A DNA stretch of 64,000 nt from Thermohalobaculum sp038534135 (GCA_038534135.1 JBCAXJ010000007.1:44372-108371), one strand, 5' to 3'; shown: positions 8,198 through 17,553, counted from the first letter of the stretch. A program made the numbers and translations. The notes: a model not told the origin generated them from the letters alone.

Positions 8198-9234
8198 GTG
8201 CCGTTGAGTTTGTCACTATTGGCGACGACGAAGCAGAGCAACGCGTCGACCGGTGGCTGCGCAAGCGAATCTCCGGCTTGACTCAGGGGCAGGTTGAAAA
8301 GCTTTGCCGACGCGGAGAAGTCCGCGTGGACGGTGGACGGGTAAAGGCCTCGACCAGGGTCGGTCCAGGGCAGGTCGTCCGCATTCCGCCAATCCGGATG
8401 GATCCGGTACGGCGTCCTGCAAGTGCCCCGGCTGCGCATGACCCAATGCCCGAGAGTCTTGTTCAAACACTGCGCGAGGCAGTGATTTTCATGGATGACG
8501 ATCTCATTGCGTTGAACAAACCGCCGGGATTGTCAGTGCAGGGCGGGACCGGGCAGAAGCAACATGTCGTTGGCGCCCTGCCCGCGCTGTGTTTCGGGAA
8601 GGCCGACCCGCCAAGGCTGATCCATCGTCTCGATCGCGACACATCTGGTGTTCTTCTGCTGGCCCGGACTGGGCGGGCGGCGACTGCATTGGGGCAGACT
8701 TTTCAGAGACGAAGCGTTGAGAAGATCTACTTCGCGGCAGTGGCCGGCGTTCCAAGGCTTGCAGCCGGTACAATCCGGTATGGCCTTAGAAAAACGGGCG
8801 GGCGGAATAACGAACGCATGGAAGCGGTGCATCCTGACGACCTCCAAACGACGGAAGAAGCAAAGTCCGCCATCACCGAGTATGCAGTGGTCGAACGCGC
8901 CGGCTTGCGGCTATCTTGGATCGCCCTTCGCCCAGTCACCGGCCGGACGCATCAGCTTCGGGTCCACATGGCAGAGATTGGATGCCCGATCGCTGGTGAC
9001 GGTAAATACGGTGGCCGGGGACAGGAGAATCTTGGTGACGGATGGGGTGGGGGACTCGGCGGCGCGCTAAGCCGCAAATTGCATTTGCACGCTGCGCGGC
9101 TCCGCTTCGACCACCCTGCCAAGAAGGAAACGATCACGATCTCTGCCGGTCTGCCTGCTCACATGCAGCGAACATGGGATGTCATGGGGTGGGAGATGAC
9201 CGATTGGCAGGATCGAACCGCTTGGATCGAGTGA
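8194..9234 (+). CDS. RluA-family 23S rRNA pseudouridine synthase (RluC-like)
   Basis: The enzyme isomerises uridine to pseudouridine in rRNA. The 346-residue protein has an N-terminal S4 RNA-binding domain (about 14-70) and the RluA catalytic domain with the motif LIHRLDRDTSG; Asp147 is the expected catalytic residue. GRTHQLRVHMAEIGCPIAGD is a second family signature. The start is the ATG at 8194, which overlaps the crcB stop (ATGA). RluC is the closest named relative by architecture, but RluD-like specificity cannot be excluded from sequence reading alone. It is the last gene of the rarA-crcB run. Confidence 0.88.
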   Translation: MSAVEFVTIGDDEAEQRVDRWLRKRISGLTQGQVEKLCRRGEVRVDGGRVKASTRVGPGQVVRIPPIRMDPVRRPASAPAAHDPMPESLVQTLREAVIFMDDDLIALNKPPGLSVQGGTGQKQHVVGALPALCFGKADPPRLIHRLDRDTSGVLLLARTGRAATALGQTFQRRSVEKIYFAAVAGVPRLAAGTIRYGLRKTGGRNNERMEAVHPDDLQTTEEAKSAITEYAVVERAGLRLSWIALRPVTGRTHQLRVHMAEIGCPIAGDGKYGGRGQENLGDGWGGGLGGALSRKLHLHAARLRFDHPAKKETITISAGLPAHMQRTWDVMGWEMTDWQDRTAWIE

Positions 9235-9290
9235 GCGGTTCGGGAGCGCAGGAAAGTTTCGAAAACCTTCGATCAATTAACGTCCGTTGG

Positions 9291-10424
9291 CTACTGAACA
9301 ATCAGTTCGGCGTGTAACGCGCCTGCGGTCTTTATTGCTTTCAGGATATCGATCATGTCGCGCGGACCAATTCCCAGCGCGTTCAACCCGTCGACCAGAT
9401 CCGCCAACGTGACGTTTTCATCAACCAGTGCCAGACGATTCTCGGCTTCCTCGTCGATCTCGATCCCGGTTCGCGGCAATGCGAGGGTTTCGCCATCGGC
9501 GAACGGGTTTGGCTGCGACGCGATTGGCGCTTCGTTCACGCGGATTGTCAGGTTTCCCTGGCTGACGGCAACCCGGCTGATCTTGACGTCAGACCCGAGA
9601 ACAATTGTGCCAGAGCGCTGATCAACGACGACGCGCGCCTTTTGTGACGGCGTCACCTCCAGATTCTCCACCCTCGCGATGAGTCGAGCAGGTCTGACGC
9701 GAGCAGCGTTCGGATCTAACGTGACAGTTCCGCTGTCAGACATCGATGCGACGTCGCTGCCCAACGCCGAATTGATGGCCTCTTCGATCCGCACGGCAGT
9801 GGTAAAGTCAGGATCTCGCAGGGCGAGGCGGATCCGGGAAAGATCATCCAGAACGAAAGGGACTTCGCGTTCGATCCGAGCGCCCCCCGGGATTGTTCCC
9901 GAGGTTGGGACACCGATCTGTGTCGCTGCGCCGTCACCTTCTGCGGCAATGCCGCCGGCGAGGATCGGTCCCTGTGCCACTGCGTAGATTTCTCCATCAG
10001 CGGCATTTAGGGGAGTCATTATCAACGTACCGCCGATCAGATTCTTCGCGTCTCCGATCGCTGAAACGGTGACATCGATCCGGCTTCCCAAACGGGCAAA
10101 TGAGCCAAGAGTTGCTGTCACGATCACGGCTGCGACATTCTTGGGACGGAACTGTTCTCCTTGAACATTCACGCCGAGTCGTTCGAGCAGGTTGCTGAGC
10201 GCCTCTTCGGTGAACGGTGAATTCCGAATTCCATCTCCTGATCCGTTGAGGCCTACAACGAGGCCGTAACCGACGAGATCGTTGCCACGTACACCTTCGA
10301 ATTCCACGAGGTCTTTGATCCGCGGTCCCGCTTGTGTCGCTCCGACGAATGTGATGCACATCACGAAGATACACGACGGCAGAACCCGAAGGAGTGTTTT
10401 CAATGCCCTGAACATTCCTCTCAC
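9291..10424 (-). CDS. flgI: Flagellar P-ring protein FlgI
   Basis: FlgI forms the P ring that bushes the flagellar rod through the peptidoglycan. The 377-residue protein has a Sec signal peptide ending near ATQA (about 33) and the conserved start of the mature protein, RIKDLVEFEGVRGNDLVGYG. The core GLNGSGDG and the C-terminal LNALGIGPRDMIDILKAIK are typical. It ends a minus-strand flagellar run; its start overlaps the flgL stop by four bases. It converges with the pseudouridine synthase gene, with only 56 bases between. Confidence 0.96.
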   Translation of the reverse strand: MRGMFRALKTLLRVLPSCIFVMCITFVGATQAGPRIKDLVEFEGVRGNDLVGYGLVVGLNGSGDGIRNSPFTEEALSNLLERLGVNVQGEQFRPKNVAAVIVTATLGSFARLGSRIDVTVSAIGDAKNLIGGTLIMTPLNAADGEIYAVAQGPILAGGIAAEGDGAATQIGVPTSGTIPGGARIEREVPFVLDDLSRIRLALRDPDFTTAVRIEEAINSALGSDVASMSDSGTVTLDPNAARVRPARLIARVENLEVTPSQKARVVVDQRSGTIVLGSDVKISRVAVSQGNLTIRVNEAPIASQPNPFADGETLALPRTGIEIDEEAENRLALVDENVTLADLVDGLNALGIGPRDMIDILKAIKTAGALHAELIVQ

Positions 10425-11431
10425 AGGAAGTTCACCAATGACAGGTTGGACATTCTTGCAGTTGTCGCGAAGGCAGTTTCAAGTTGTCGTTCGAGCTCTG
10501 TCAGCTCAAGCGTTGACTCGACTTGATCTACGCCAGCCAGATTGTTGAATGCAATTGTCAGAGAAGCCTCGGATGCTGCGTTTCTCGCCTTTACGTTGGC
10601 AATGCGCTCTTCGGCGGATCCCACACGACTTTGCAGACCGATGATGTTTGAAACATCAGAGCGCAATCCCTCCGATGCAAGCTCGGCGATAAGGCGTCTC
10701 TGATTATCCGGTATACCATTCGTCATATCAAAAGCTGCGCCAAGCGCCACAACATTCGCCATGATCGATCTCAACGGATCTTCCGTTGCCTTCACCGCGT
10801 AGTCCACCCGCTCGCCAGGGCCAACTTCAGTTTGCGGCGCATCTCCGGCACCACCCAGATAGATTGAAGTATCGAAGGTACCGCCAGGGTTGACAAACTC
10901 GGATACTAGGTTGGCGTAAGCAGTTGTAGCATCAGGTTGGGCTTCGAGAAACGGAACACCCAGTGTCTGAATGGTTGCGACGTCCGCGACAGCTCTGCCA
11001 GCCGAGCCGTCGTCACCCGAGAAAAGTGGGCGTCCGGCAAACTGTGCATTCAAACTGCTGACCACTGACCCTAGCTCTTCGCGGGCAGTTGCAGAAACCG
11101 CTTCGAAGTCCCTCGTCGTACCATTCGTCGTCAACAGATCGGTGGTATCCGCGAGCGATTGTCCAATGTTACGCGCTTGTTCGAGTGCAGATTGCGTCAC
11201 ACTTGCGCGTGCCTCGGAAAGTGCGACTGCTTCCGTATAGTCCTGAAGATCTACGAGGGACTTTTCAACTTGCATCAGTCCACTGACATTGCCGTTCAGT
11301 TCGCGAGTGACATCGTCGAAACGACCGGTCACGGCCTGAGCGCGGACGGCGTCGGCCCGTTCACGCAGCGACGTTATCAGAAGCGACATGCTCGCGCTGC
11401 GGTGCTGGGGGGGAAACCCAAACTCTGGCAT
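10421..11431 (-). CDS. flgL: Flagellar hook-filament junction protein FlgL
   Basis: FlgL is the second junction protein between hook and filament, secreted by the flagellar export apparatus. The 336-residue protein is divergent from enterobacterial FlgL but has the helical flagellin-like ends: an N-terminal region rich in Ala/Leu/Glu heptads and a C-terminal FNNLAGVDQVESTLELTELERQLETAFATTARMSNLSLV-type helix (read here in parts). The ATG at 11431 forms a TGATG junction with the flgK stop; an internal ATG 14 codons later is possible. Its identity is supported mainly by position directly after flgK and by the terminal helices. Confidence 0.85.
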   Translation of the reverse strand: MPEFGFPPQHRSASMSLLITSLRERADAVRAQAVTGRFDDVTRELNGNVSGLMQVEKSLVDLQDYTEAVALSEARASVTQSALEQARNIGQSLADTTDLLTTNGTTRDFEAVSATAREELGSVVSSLNAQFAGRPLFSGDDGSAGRAVADVATIQTLGVPFLEAQPDATTAYANLVSEFVNPGGTFDTSIYLGGAGDAPQTEVGPGERVDYAVKATEDPLRSIMANVVALGAAFDMTNGIPDNQRRLIAELASEGLRSDVSNIIGLQSRVGSAEERIANVKARNAASEASLTIAFNNLAGVDQVESTLELTELERQLETAFATTARMSNLSLVNFL

Positions 11432-12903
11432 CAGCGTATCTCCGTCAGCTCTTCCAGCATCCTGGAAGCGGTCTGGATGACCTGAATATTTGCCGCGTAT
11501 GCCTGCTCGATCTGGATCAGGCTCTGCAACTCTGCATCCTGATCGACTCCAATCTCTCGGGCCTCTGATGCCGCGAGCGTCTCACGCGTCGAGATGAGAG
11601 CGCTGGCTTCTGCATCCAACCGTGTGCGTCTCTCACCTGTGAAGGAAGCGATGCCAGATACGATTTGAAATGTACTCTTCGTGCCCGAAAGACCGGTAAC
11701 CGAGACTGTTGCTGTTGTCGTCATTGCGTCGAGCATTGCTCGGGGTAGGACGTCTGAGAAAGTCGGTCCGCTGCCAACAGCGTTTAAGCCGTCTCGCAGT
11801 CTCGTCGCATCACCACCCTGACTTGGATCAGCCAGCACGTTGACGGATATGCGTTTTGCCAGTCCGTCAACAATTGTCGGGTCGAACGATGCACCACCGT
11901 CGGTGAACAGGCCTGCGTCACCTGGCAACAGCGTTGGATCTACACCACTGTCTTCGAACCGCTGAATCAAGTCTGCAGCGAACTCATCGATCTGCGTCGT
12001 TAGATCAAGACCAAGTTCGTCGCGTACCTTGAAGTTTCCAAACAGCGAACCTGCTGTGAGTGTTTGGGCGCCAGTGGCACCGGGTGTCAGATCCAGGCCA
12101 GAAAGCGTCACGCCGGACAACGCGCCGCCTCCAGCAGGATCATAGATCATACCGGAGGTAATGATCGGCGAACGTGTGAACTCTAGTTCGACCGGTTCTT
12201 CGGCGAGCAAGAACTGGCCCTGTACGGTCGTCAGGAAGGTCTTGTTGTTTTCCTGTGGCAGCACCCTAACCGGCACGATCGCCGCAACCTCGTCTATCAA
12301 CAGTTCCCGCTGGTTCACCAGTCCCGCGACGTCCCGACCGCCCACGCTCAACCGCGTGATCTTTTCGTTCAACTTGTCGATCTGATCGATGTTGCGATTC
12401 ACTGTCTCGACCTCTTGCGCGATCCGGAAGTCCGCATCCTGCCGCTCAATGGCGATTTGATCCGAAAGCCCGTTCAGGAAGGACGTCACGTCCTTGGCCG
12501 CCTCGACCGCCGCGATTTGGCGCGACTCTTCTTCCGGCGTCTCTGCGAGTTGGCGCAGGCTCGCCTCGAACTGTTCGACGCGCCTGAAAAGTCCGTCGTC
12601 TCCGGTGGCTTCACCGAATGAAGCACCCAGACGAGCCAAGGATTCGGCCTGAATATCCACGGCGGCGGCATCACCGTCTGCGAGCCGACGGGTGGCGGTT
12701 AACTCCGGTGCTGAGTTCCGGACGACTTGATCTACGCGCACACCAGCTCCACGACCCTCGAGCGCTTGAGCAGATATATCGACGCTCTGGCGCGCATATC
12801 CCTTTGTCAGAGCGTTCGCGAGATTGTTTGACGCCACTTCGGCAAGCCTGCCGGTGACGTTTAAGCCGCTCAGGGCATTCGAAAAAGAGCCGGAAATCGA
12901 CAT
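11431..12903 (-). CDS. flgK: Flagellar hook-associated protein FlgK
   Basis: FlgK caps the hook and is the first hook-filament junction protein. The 490-residue product starts with a rod/hook-type helix, SISGSFSNALSGLNVTGRL, and the N-terminal ASNNLANALTKGYARQSV motif. It ends with ALIQIEQAYAANIQ-like residues (LQSLIQIEQAYAANIQVIQT region) of the C-terminal coiled coil. The middle is variable, as usual. It lies between flgE and flgL on the minus strand, 35 bases after flgE. Confidence 0.94.
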   Translation of the reverse strand: MSISGSFSNALSGLNVTGRLAEVASNNLANALTKGYARQSVDISAQALEGRGAGVRVDQVVRNSAPELTATRRLADGDAAAVDIQAESLARLGASFGEATGDDGLFRRVEQFEASLRQLAETPEEESRQIAAVEAAKDVTSFLNGLSDQIAIERQDADFRIAQEVETVNRNIDQIDKLNEKITRLSVGGRDVAGLVNQRELLIDEVAAIVPVRVLPQENNKTFLTTVQGQFLLAEEPVELEFTRSPIITSGMIYDPAGGGALSGVTLSGLDLTPGATGAQTLTAGSLFGNFKVRDELGLDLTTQIDEFAADLIQRFEDSGVDPTLLPGDAGLFTDGGASFDPTIVDGLAKRISVNVLADPSQGGDATRLRDGLNAVGSGPTFSDVLPRAMLDAMTTTATVSVTGLSGTKSTFQIVSGIASFTGERRTRLDAEASALISTRETLAASEAREIGVDQDAELQSLIQIEQAYAANIQVIQTASRMLEELTEIR

Positions 12904-12938
12904 GATCAGTTCCTGTTAACCGGATCGCACATCCGAAG

Positions 12939-14270
12939 TTACCGTTTCAGGCTTGTTGTTTCCTGGAGCATCTCATCGACGGTTCGGATGACCGTCGCAT
13001 TCGAAGAGAATGCCCGCTGCGTCACGATCATGTTCGTCAGTTCTTCGGCTACATCGACCGTACTTTGCTGCAAGGCGAAGCCAGAGATGTCACCAGCCGG
13101 TCCTGCACCTGCATCGAAGAAGAAAACGTCGCCACTATCTTGTGAAATCTCAAACGCCTGATTGTCGAGTGCGGTCAACCCGTTCGGATTTGGCACGGTC
13201 GCGAGAGGGATCTTGTAAAGCGCTCTTCGCTGTCCCGTGTCATAAACGCCGGACAAAGTACCGTCCGGGTCGAATTCCAAACCCTGCAGGTTTCCGGCCG
13301 GAGCACCGTTCTTGGAAAGACCATTTGGCGTGAACGGCGCCGCAAGTTGACTGAGACCGGTTCCTGTGGCCGTGGATTGAAGCTGTACTTCGATCGGTCC
13401 GTCGACGACATGCAGGGTGAGCGCGCCCGTGGTGGCATCAAAAGCTGCAGTCGTACCGGCACCCTGTGGATTGGCCGGGTTTGCCGCTGACGGGGTTGCC
13501 GTCAAGAGCGTTCCCGGGCTGTTCCGTGTGCCGTCGAAGGTGAGATCGAAATCGGCGACCAACGCCGACGCACTGTCGGTTATCGAGATGTTCCATTGGT
13601 TCGAGAGCCCAGCTGCGGGCAACACCGGTGTGTAGTCGATCACAAGCTGATGCTTCACACCCAGGGCATCGAAGTACTCGATCGGTGACGAGATCGTTGC
13701 GCCGGTTGCGCCAGCTGCAGTCTCATCGGCCGGGAGGTTCACACCCAATTCAATGCGCGTTGTCGAATCTGCGGCGGTCAGAAAGGCTGAGAGCCGCACG
13801 GGTTCGAGCGAGGTGGGACTATCACGGACAATGTTCCCAGCGACGCTGCCTGTGGCATCGGTTGGCCAACCTTGGAGAACCAGCCCGCCCGGTGTCACAA
13901 GGTATCCATCTTCATTCTGGCGGAAAGACCCGGTTGCGACCATCTGAAATGGGCGCTGAGCAGCCGGGTCTTCAACGGCCGTAATTGGTGTGACAGGCAG
14001 GAGACCGGCGCCCGAGACGGCGATGTCAGTTGCTTCGTTAGACGTAATCAGTGTACCCGAGGATGCAACGTCCCGAAATGTCGAGACCCGGACGCCGCCC
14101 GCAGAAAAAGTTCCCCCGCTGCCGGCCGTCACAAGGGACGAAAAGTCCACGTCGGCCCGGCGATATCCGTTGGTGTTCGAGTTCGCAATGTTGTCCGAGA
14201 TTACGGCGAGACGGGTCGAATTCACCCCCAGACCTGCAACACCTGCATTCAAACCAGACGACAGACTCAT
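12939..14270 (-). CDS. flgE: Flagellar hook protein FlgE
   Basis: FlgE polymerises into the flexible hook. The 443-residue protein has the N-terminal SLSSGLNAGVAGLGVNSTRL helix with DNIANSNTNGYRR, the second-domain motif FQMVATGSFRQNEDGYLVTPGG, and the C-terminal VDVAEELTNMIVTQRAFSSN helix. The length is normal. It is probably the first gene of the flgE-flgK-flgL-flgI unit; the short region upstream contains a CtrA-like motif (14331-14345). Confidence 0.95.
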   Translation of the reverse strand: MSLSSGLNAGVAGLGVNSTRLAVISDNIANSNTNGYRRADVDFSSLVTAGSGGTFSAGGVRVSTFRDVASSGTLITSNEATDIAVSGAGLLPVTPITAVEDPAAQRPFQMVATGSFRQNEDGYLVTPGGLVLQGWPTDATGSVAGNIVRDSPTSLEPVRLSAFLTAADSTTRIELGVNLPADETAAGATGATISSPIEYFDALGVKHQLVIDYTPVLPAAGLSNQWNISITDSASALVADFDLTFDGTRNSPGTLLTATPSAANPANPQGAGTTAAFDATTGALTLHVVDGPIEVQLQSTATGTGLSQLAAPFTPNGLSKNGAPAGNLQGLEFDPDGTLSGVYDTGQRRALYKIPLATVPNPNGLTALDNQAFEISQDSGDVFFFDAGAGPAGDISGFALQQSTVDVAEELTNMIVTQRAFSSNATVIRTVDEMLQETTSLKR

Positions 14271-14330
14271 TTTACAACCTCTTTCTGGTGTTGTGATTAC
14301 GCGATTGACCCGAAGTCTTACCGATCAGAC

Positions 14331-14345
14331 TTAAGGCCGTCCTAA
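14331..14345 (-). promoter_or_regulatory. CtrA-like box upstream of flgE
   Basis: Read on the minus strand the site is TTAG-N7-TTAA, one base away from the CtrA consensus half-sites TTAA-N7-TTAA. It lies about 60 bases upstream of the flgE start, overlapping the end of motB. CtrA control of flagellar genes is well known in alphaproteobacteria; occupancy here is an inference from the motif alone. Confidence 0.35.
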
Positions 14346-15367
14346 TTCCCCACGCCATTGCGCAGCAGTATGATTGCGATTCGCCGGTTCTTTGAGGCAA
14401 ATGGGTCGGGATCGATCGGGTTCGTCGCCGCCTGTCCGCTGACACGGACGATGCGTTCAGACGGAAGGCCACGCGCGTTCATCAACCTGCGCGCCGCATT
14501 CGCCCGGTCGGCGCTCAACTCCCAGTTCGAGTATCCATCCTGCCGGGTGAACGGCGCTGCGTCGGTGTGCCCGGAGATCGCGATGTCATTTGTGGTCTGA
14601 CCAAGGATCGGCACAAGAATGTCTATCAAATCTCCAAGAACCGGCGCCGGCTCCGCACCGCCAGTTTCAAAGAGCGGCTCATCCTGGATGTCGACAATCT
14701 CGATCACGATACCCTCGGGGGTCATACGCATCGTGAAGTGTTCCAGCAATCCATCGCCACCGACTGAACTCATCTGGTCGACAAGGTTGTCTGCGACGCC
14801 TGACAACGCGCCGTTTTGTGCGCCGTTTTGCGCCTGACCCGTGCTGGAGGCTTCAGTGGCTCCGTTCTCGTTTGCGCCTGGCTCGAGTTCCTCGCCGCCC
14901 TGTTCCCCAACCGCGCCGAAGGTGCCGTCGCGCTCGTCCGTGAAAGGCGATGTCGGCCAGGCGTCTTCGTCAATGGGAAGCCCCGCGCGCGGTGCCGGAA
15001 AGCCCTCTTCCAGATCGGGTGAGGCGTCCAGTTCCCCCAAGTTCTCGCCAAGTGTTTCATTCGTCGGGCGCGCCCTTACACCGTCGTTGCGCGACCCGGC
15101 TGCAGTATCTTCGGAGAACATCGTGTCGCCGTTCAGCATACCCGCACCACCGGCGGACACGGCGCTAATCGGTATAGACGGATCGAAAAAGTCCGCCAGC
15201 CCCTTGCGTTGTTCCTCGCTCGTCGCGTTCAGGAGCCACATGAGCAGAAAGAAGGCCATCATCGCCGTGACGAAATCCGCATAGGCAACTTTCCAGGCAC
15301 CGCCATGGTGCCCGTCACCGCCCGAGACCTTCTTCTTCTTGATTATGATGGGTGCAACTTCGCTCAC
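14342..15367 (-). CDS. motB: Flagellar motor protein MotB (stator subunit)
   Basis: MotB is the peptidoglycan-anchoring stator subunit that conducts ions with MotA. The 341-residue protein starts with a basic cytoplasmic stretch (IIIKKKKVSGGDGHHGG), then one membrane helix containing the essential Asp31 (KVAYADFVTAMMAFFLLMWL). A long, Gly/Glu/Pro-rich linker leads to the C-terminal OmpA-like domain with the peptidoglycan-binding ISGHTDAAPFTRQDGYSNWE segment and ELSADRANAARRLM. No motA is adjacent in the window. It is transcribed with or just upstream of flgE and divergently from fliM. Confidence 0.93.
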   Translation of the reverse strand: MSEVAPIIIKKKKVSGGDGHHGGAWKVAYADFVTAMMAFFLLMWLLNATSEEQRKGLADFFDPSIPISAVSAGGAGMLNGDTMFSEDTAAGSRNDGVRARPTNETLGENLGELDASPDLEEGFPAPRAGLPIDEDAWPTSPFTDERDGTFGAVGEQGGEELEPGANENGATEASSTGQAQNGAQNGALSGVADNLVDQMSSVGGDGLLEHFTMRMTPEGIVIEIVDIQDEPLFETGGAEPAPVLGDLIDILVPILGQTTNDIAISGHTDAAPFTRQDGYSNWELSADRANAARRLMNARGLPSERIVRVSGQAATNPIDPDPFASKNRRIAIILLRNGVGN

Positions 15368-15446
15368 GACCTTCCCCGCGGGACTTCTGTGGCAAAGCCT
15401 TAGCGTGGAACACTTATCGCACCGTTACGCGCGGGAGATTTTTTGG

Positions 15447-15461
15447 TTAATCCATCAGTAA
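15447..15461. promoter_or_regulatory. CtrA-like box between motB and fliM
   Basis: The plus strand reads TTAA-N7-GTAA; the minus strand reads TTAC-N7-TTAAC, matching the CtrA consensus TTAA-N7-TTAAC except for one base. It lies about 80 bases from both divergent starts (motB at 15367, fliM at 15530), the position expected of a shared control site. Motif inspection only. Confidence 0.4.
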
Positions 15462-15529
15462 GCCTCTGCGTTCATGGTGCCTCGGAAGCGCGTTAGAAGG
15501 ATGCGTGCGTCGTTCAGAAGGGTACGGGT

Positions 15530-16483
15530 ATGGATCAGAGTGGCGATACGATTCTTCAGCGAAAGGTCCGCGGCCCGAAGATGCGGATCTCGGGTTTCCC
15601 GGCGATGGAACCGCTCTGCGCCGCATTCGCATCCCACGCCGCGACGATGGCGCGCAAACAGCTCCGCAATGGGATCGACGTAACCGTCTATGGGTACGAA
15701 GTCGTTCGTCACGGCGACTATCTGCGGCAGCTCTATGCGCCCTCGGCGATCTATATCCTTCAGTTCCCCGGGACCGGTGGGGCGAGCCTCATCAAGGCGC
15801 ACCCGCGATTGCTAGGCAAGGTGCTGGACCTGTCGCTCGGGGGCGATGGCAGTTTCGAACATGCCGGCGAGGGCCGCGAACTGACCTCGATTGATCACGC
15901 GATCTATGGCCGTTTCGTGGATCTCGTCTCAAAGTCGTTCGACGAAGGCATTCTGGAACTTTGTGGTCGCTCGGCGCTCGGCGCCTCCCGCAAGGTTCGC
16001 TTCGAAGAACAGCCCGGCATGGTGCGAATCGCGCCGGACCGGGCGGAAGTGTTTGTTATCAAACTGAACTTTCACATCGCTGAGGACAGGCGCGGGGCCG
16101 GGCTCGACTTTGTCATTCCGGTCGCAGGGCTGGAACCCCTGAAACGGGACCTGGCCTCGAACGTCCAGACCGGGGACCCTACGGTCATGCAATGGGCCCG
16201 GCACATGTATGACAAGGTCATGGATCTGCCCATACCGGTGGACGGCGTGATCCCGCTTGGGACCTATACCGTTGGTGAACTGAGTCGGCTTGAACAGGGT
16301 ATGTGCCTGGAGCTTCCGCCGAACGCGATCGACGAGGTTCAGCTTCAGGTCCAGACGATCGAGGGCATGGAGCCAGTCACGAAGGCTCGACTCGGCGTTA
16401 AAGGTCGAACAAAGGCCCTGCGCCTGATGGATGATCCCGACGAAGAGTTCGTCAAACCGCTGCTGGACATGCCTCGTCCATAG
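15530..16483 (+). CDS. fliM: Flagellar motor switch protein FliM
   Basis: FliM is the C-ring protein that receives phosphorylated CheY and sets motor direction. The 317-residue product contains the FliM middle domain from about residue 30 and the C-terminal SPOA-like domain (about 245-310, IPVDGVIPLGTYTVGELSRLEQGMCLEL in part). It is on the short side. The usual N-terminal CheY-P-binding peptide (LSQxEIDALL) is not visible; the protein instead begins MDQSGDTILQRKVRG. The ATG at 15530 follows GGGTACGGGT, a weak ribosome binding site. It is divergent from motB. Confidence 0.88.
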   Translation: MDQSGDTILQRKVRGPKMRISGFPAMEPLCAAFASHAATMARKQLRNGIDVTVYGYEVVRHGDYLRQLYAPSAIYILQFPGTGGASLIKAHPRLLGKVLDLSLGGDGSFEHAGEGRELTSIDHAIYGRFVDLVSKSFDEGILELCGRSALGASRKVRFEEQPGMVRIAPDRAEVFVIKLNFHIAEDRRGAGLDFVIPVAGLEPLKRDLASNVQTGDPTVMQWARHMYDKVMDLPIPVDGVIPLGTYTVGELSRLEQGMCLELPPNAIDEVQLQVQTIEGMEPVTKARLGVKGRTKALRLMDDPDEEFVKPLLDMPRP

Positions 16484-16525
16484 CCCGCCGACTCTGAAGT
16501 CGCACGCAGCGGCCGTCCCTGCGGA

Positions 16526-17290
16526 TCAAATCTCAGCCACGGTCTGAAGCCAACCCAGCCCATCTTCGGTTCGGCCGCGCGGTCTGTACTCGCAGCCAAC
16601 CCAGCCTGAATACCCCAGCGCATCCATCTGTTCGAACAGAAAGCTGAAGTTGAGTTCGCCATCGTCGGGCTCGTGCCGCTCGGGCACGCCGGCGATCTGG
16701 ATGTGCCCGATTTCTTGCGCGAGCCTCTCCATGCGGCGGGTCAGATCACCCTCCATGATCTGAGCGTGATAAAGATCGAACTGGAGCTTCAGGTTCGGCG
16801 CTCCGACCGTGTTGATGATCGCCATCGCCTGATCTGACCGATTCAGAAAGTAGCTGGGCATGTCACGAGAGTTGATGGGTTCGATCACCAGCACCCGGTC
16901 ACCTGCCTCCTCCGCCGCCCAGGACAGATTGTCCACAAATGTCGCCTGCGCGCTCTTTCCGGCGGCGTTGCCCGCCATCACGTGGATCGCACCGGGACCG
17001 ATAACCGCCGCATACTCCAGAGCCTGCTGGAACGTGTCGCGAAACTCCTGCTCACGCCCCGGTATCGCCGACATTCCGCGCTCACCGGCCTGCCAATCCC
17101 CGGGAGGCGCATTGAACAAGGCCTGCTGCAAGCCGTGCGCATCCAAAGCCGCGCGAATCTCTGAGGGGTCGAAATCGTATGGAAACAGAAACTCGACACC
17201 CCGAAATCCGCACTTCGATGCTGCAGCGAAACGGTCCAGAAAATCATGCTCATTGAACATCATCGACAGATTGGCGGCAAACTTTGGCAT
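16526..17290 (-). CDS. hyi: Hydroxypyruvate isomerase-like TIM-barrel protein
   Basis: The protein belongs to the xylose-isomerase-like TIM-barrel group; Hyi interconverts hydroxypyruvate and tartronate semialdehyde. The 254-residue length and the opening PKFAANLSMMFNEHDFLDRF are typical of Hyi/OtnI. Likely metal ligands are Glu in VLVIEPINSRD, the Asp/His in LKLQFDLYHAQIMEGD, and the late Glu in GWVGCEYRPRG. No glyoxylate carboligase or tartronate semialdehyde reductase gene is adjacent, so the pathway role is not fixed. It stands alone between fliM (convergent) and the FlbD-like small gene upstream. Confidence 0.85.
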   Translation of the reverse strand: MPKFAANLSMMFNEHDFLDRFAAASKCGFRGVEFLFPYDFDPSEIRAALDAHGLQQALFNAPPGDWQAGERGMSAIPGREQEFRDTFQQALEYAAVIGPGAIHVMAGNAAGKSAQATFVDNLSWAAEEAGDRVLVIEPINSRDMPSYFLNRSDQAMAIINTVGAPNLKLQFDLYHAQIMEGDLTRRMERLAQEIGHIQIAGVPERHEPDDGELNFSFLFEQMDALGYSGWVGCEYRPRGRTEDGLGWLQTVAEI

Positions 17291-17364
17291 CGGCGTCCTC
17301 CTGGGCAGGAGGCCATGCTGGCCAAGGCGTGTCGCTACGTAAAGCGATTTCCTGTCCGGACAAT

Positions 17365-17553
17365 TCAGCGATCAAGCCTGCGGCGCACCTCGGCTAGAGA
17401 CTCCATCACCTGGACCTCCTTCCCGGAGTCCAAAAAGATCGTGACGACGCTTCCGGTCGCCGGGCCCTTTTGCTCGATCATTGAAATCCGGGCGATCGGG
17501 ATGCCGACAGGCTCGGAGGACTCAAGCAAGGTCAACCAAAGCCACTCAGTCAT
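17365..17553 (-). CDS. FlbD-like small protein (62 aa)
   Basis: This is a 62-residue protein of unknown function. Its layout (MTEWLWLTLL... GIPIARISMIEQ... GSVVTIFLDSGKEVQVMESLAEVRRRL) resembles the small FlbD-family fold, in which a short beta-rich segment with an I-x-x-IE turn is followed by a V-x-ES-x-x-EV helix. The start overlaps the end of the upstream glycosyltransferase gene by eight bases, which suggests coupling. FlbD of some flagellar loci is its nearest-looking relative, and flagellar genes lie 2 kb away, but no specific function can be claimed. Confidence 0.6.
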   Translation of the reverse strand: MTEWLWLTLLESSEPVGIPIARISMIEQKGPATGSVVTIFLDSGKEVQVMESLAEVRRRLDR

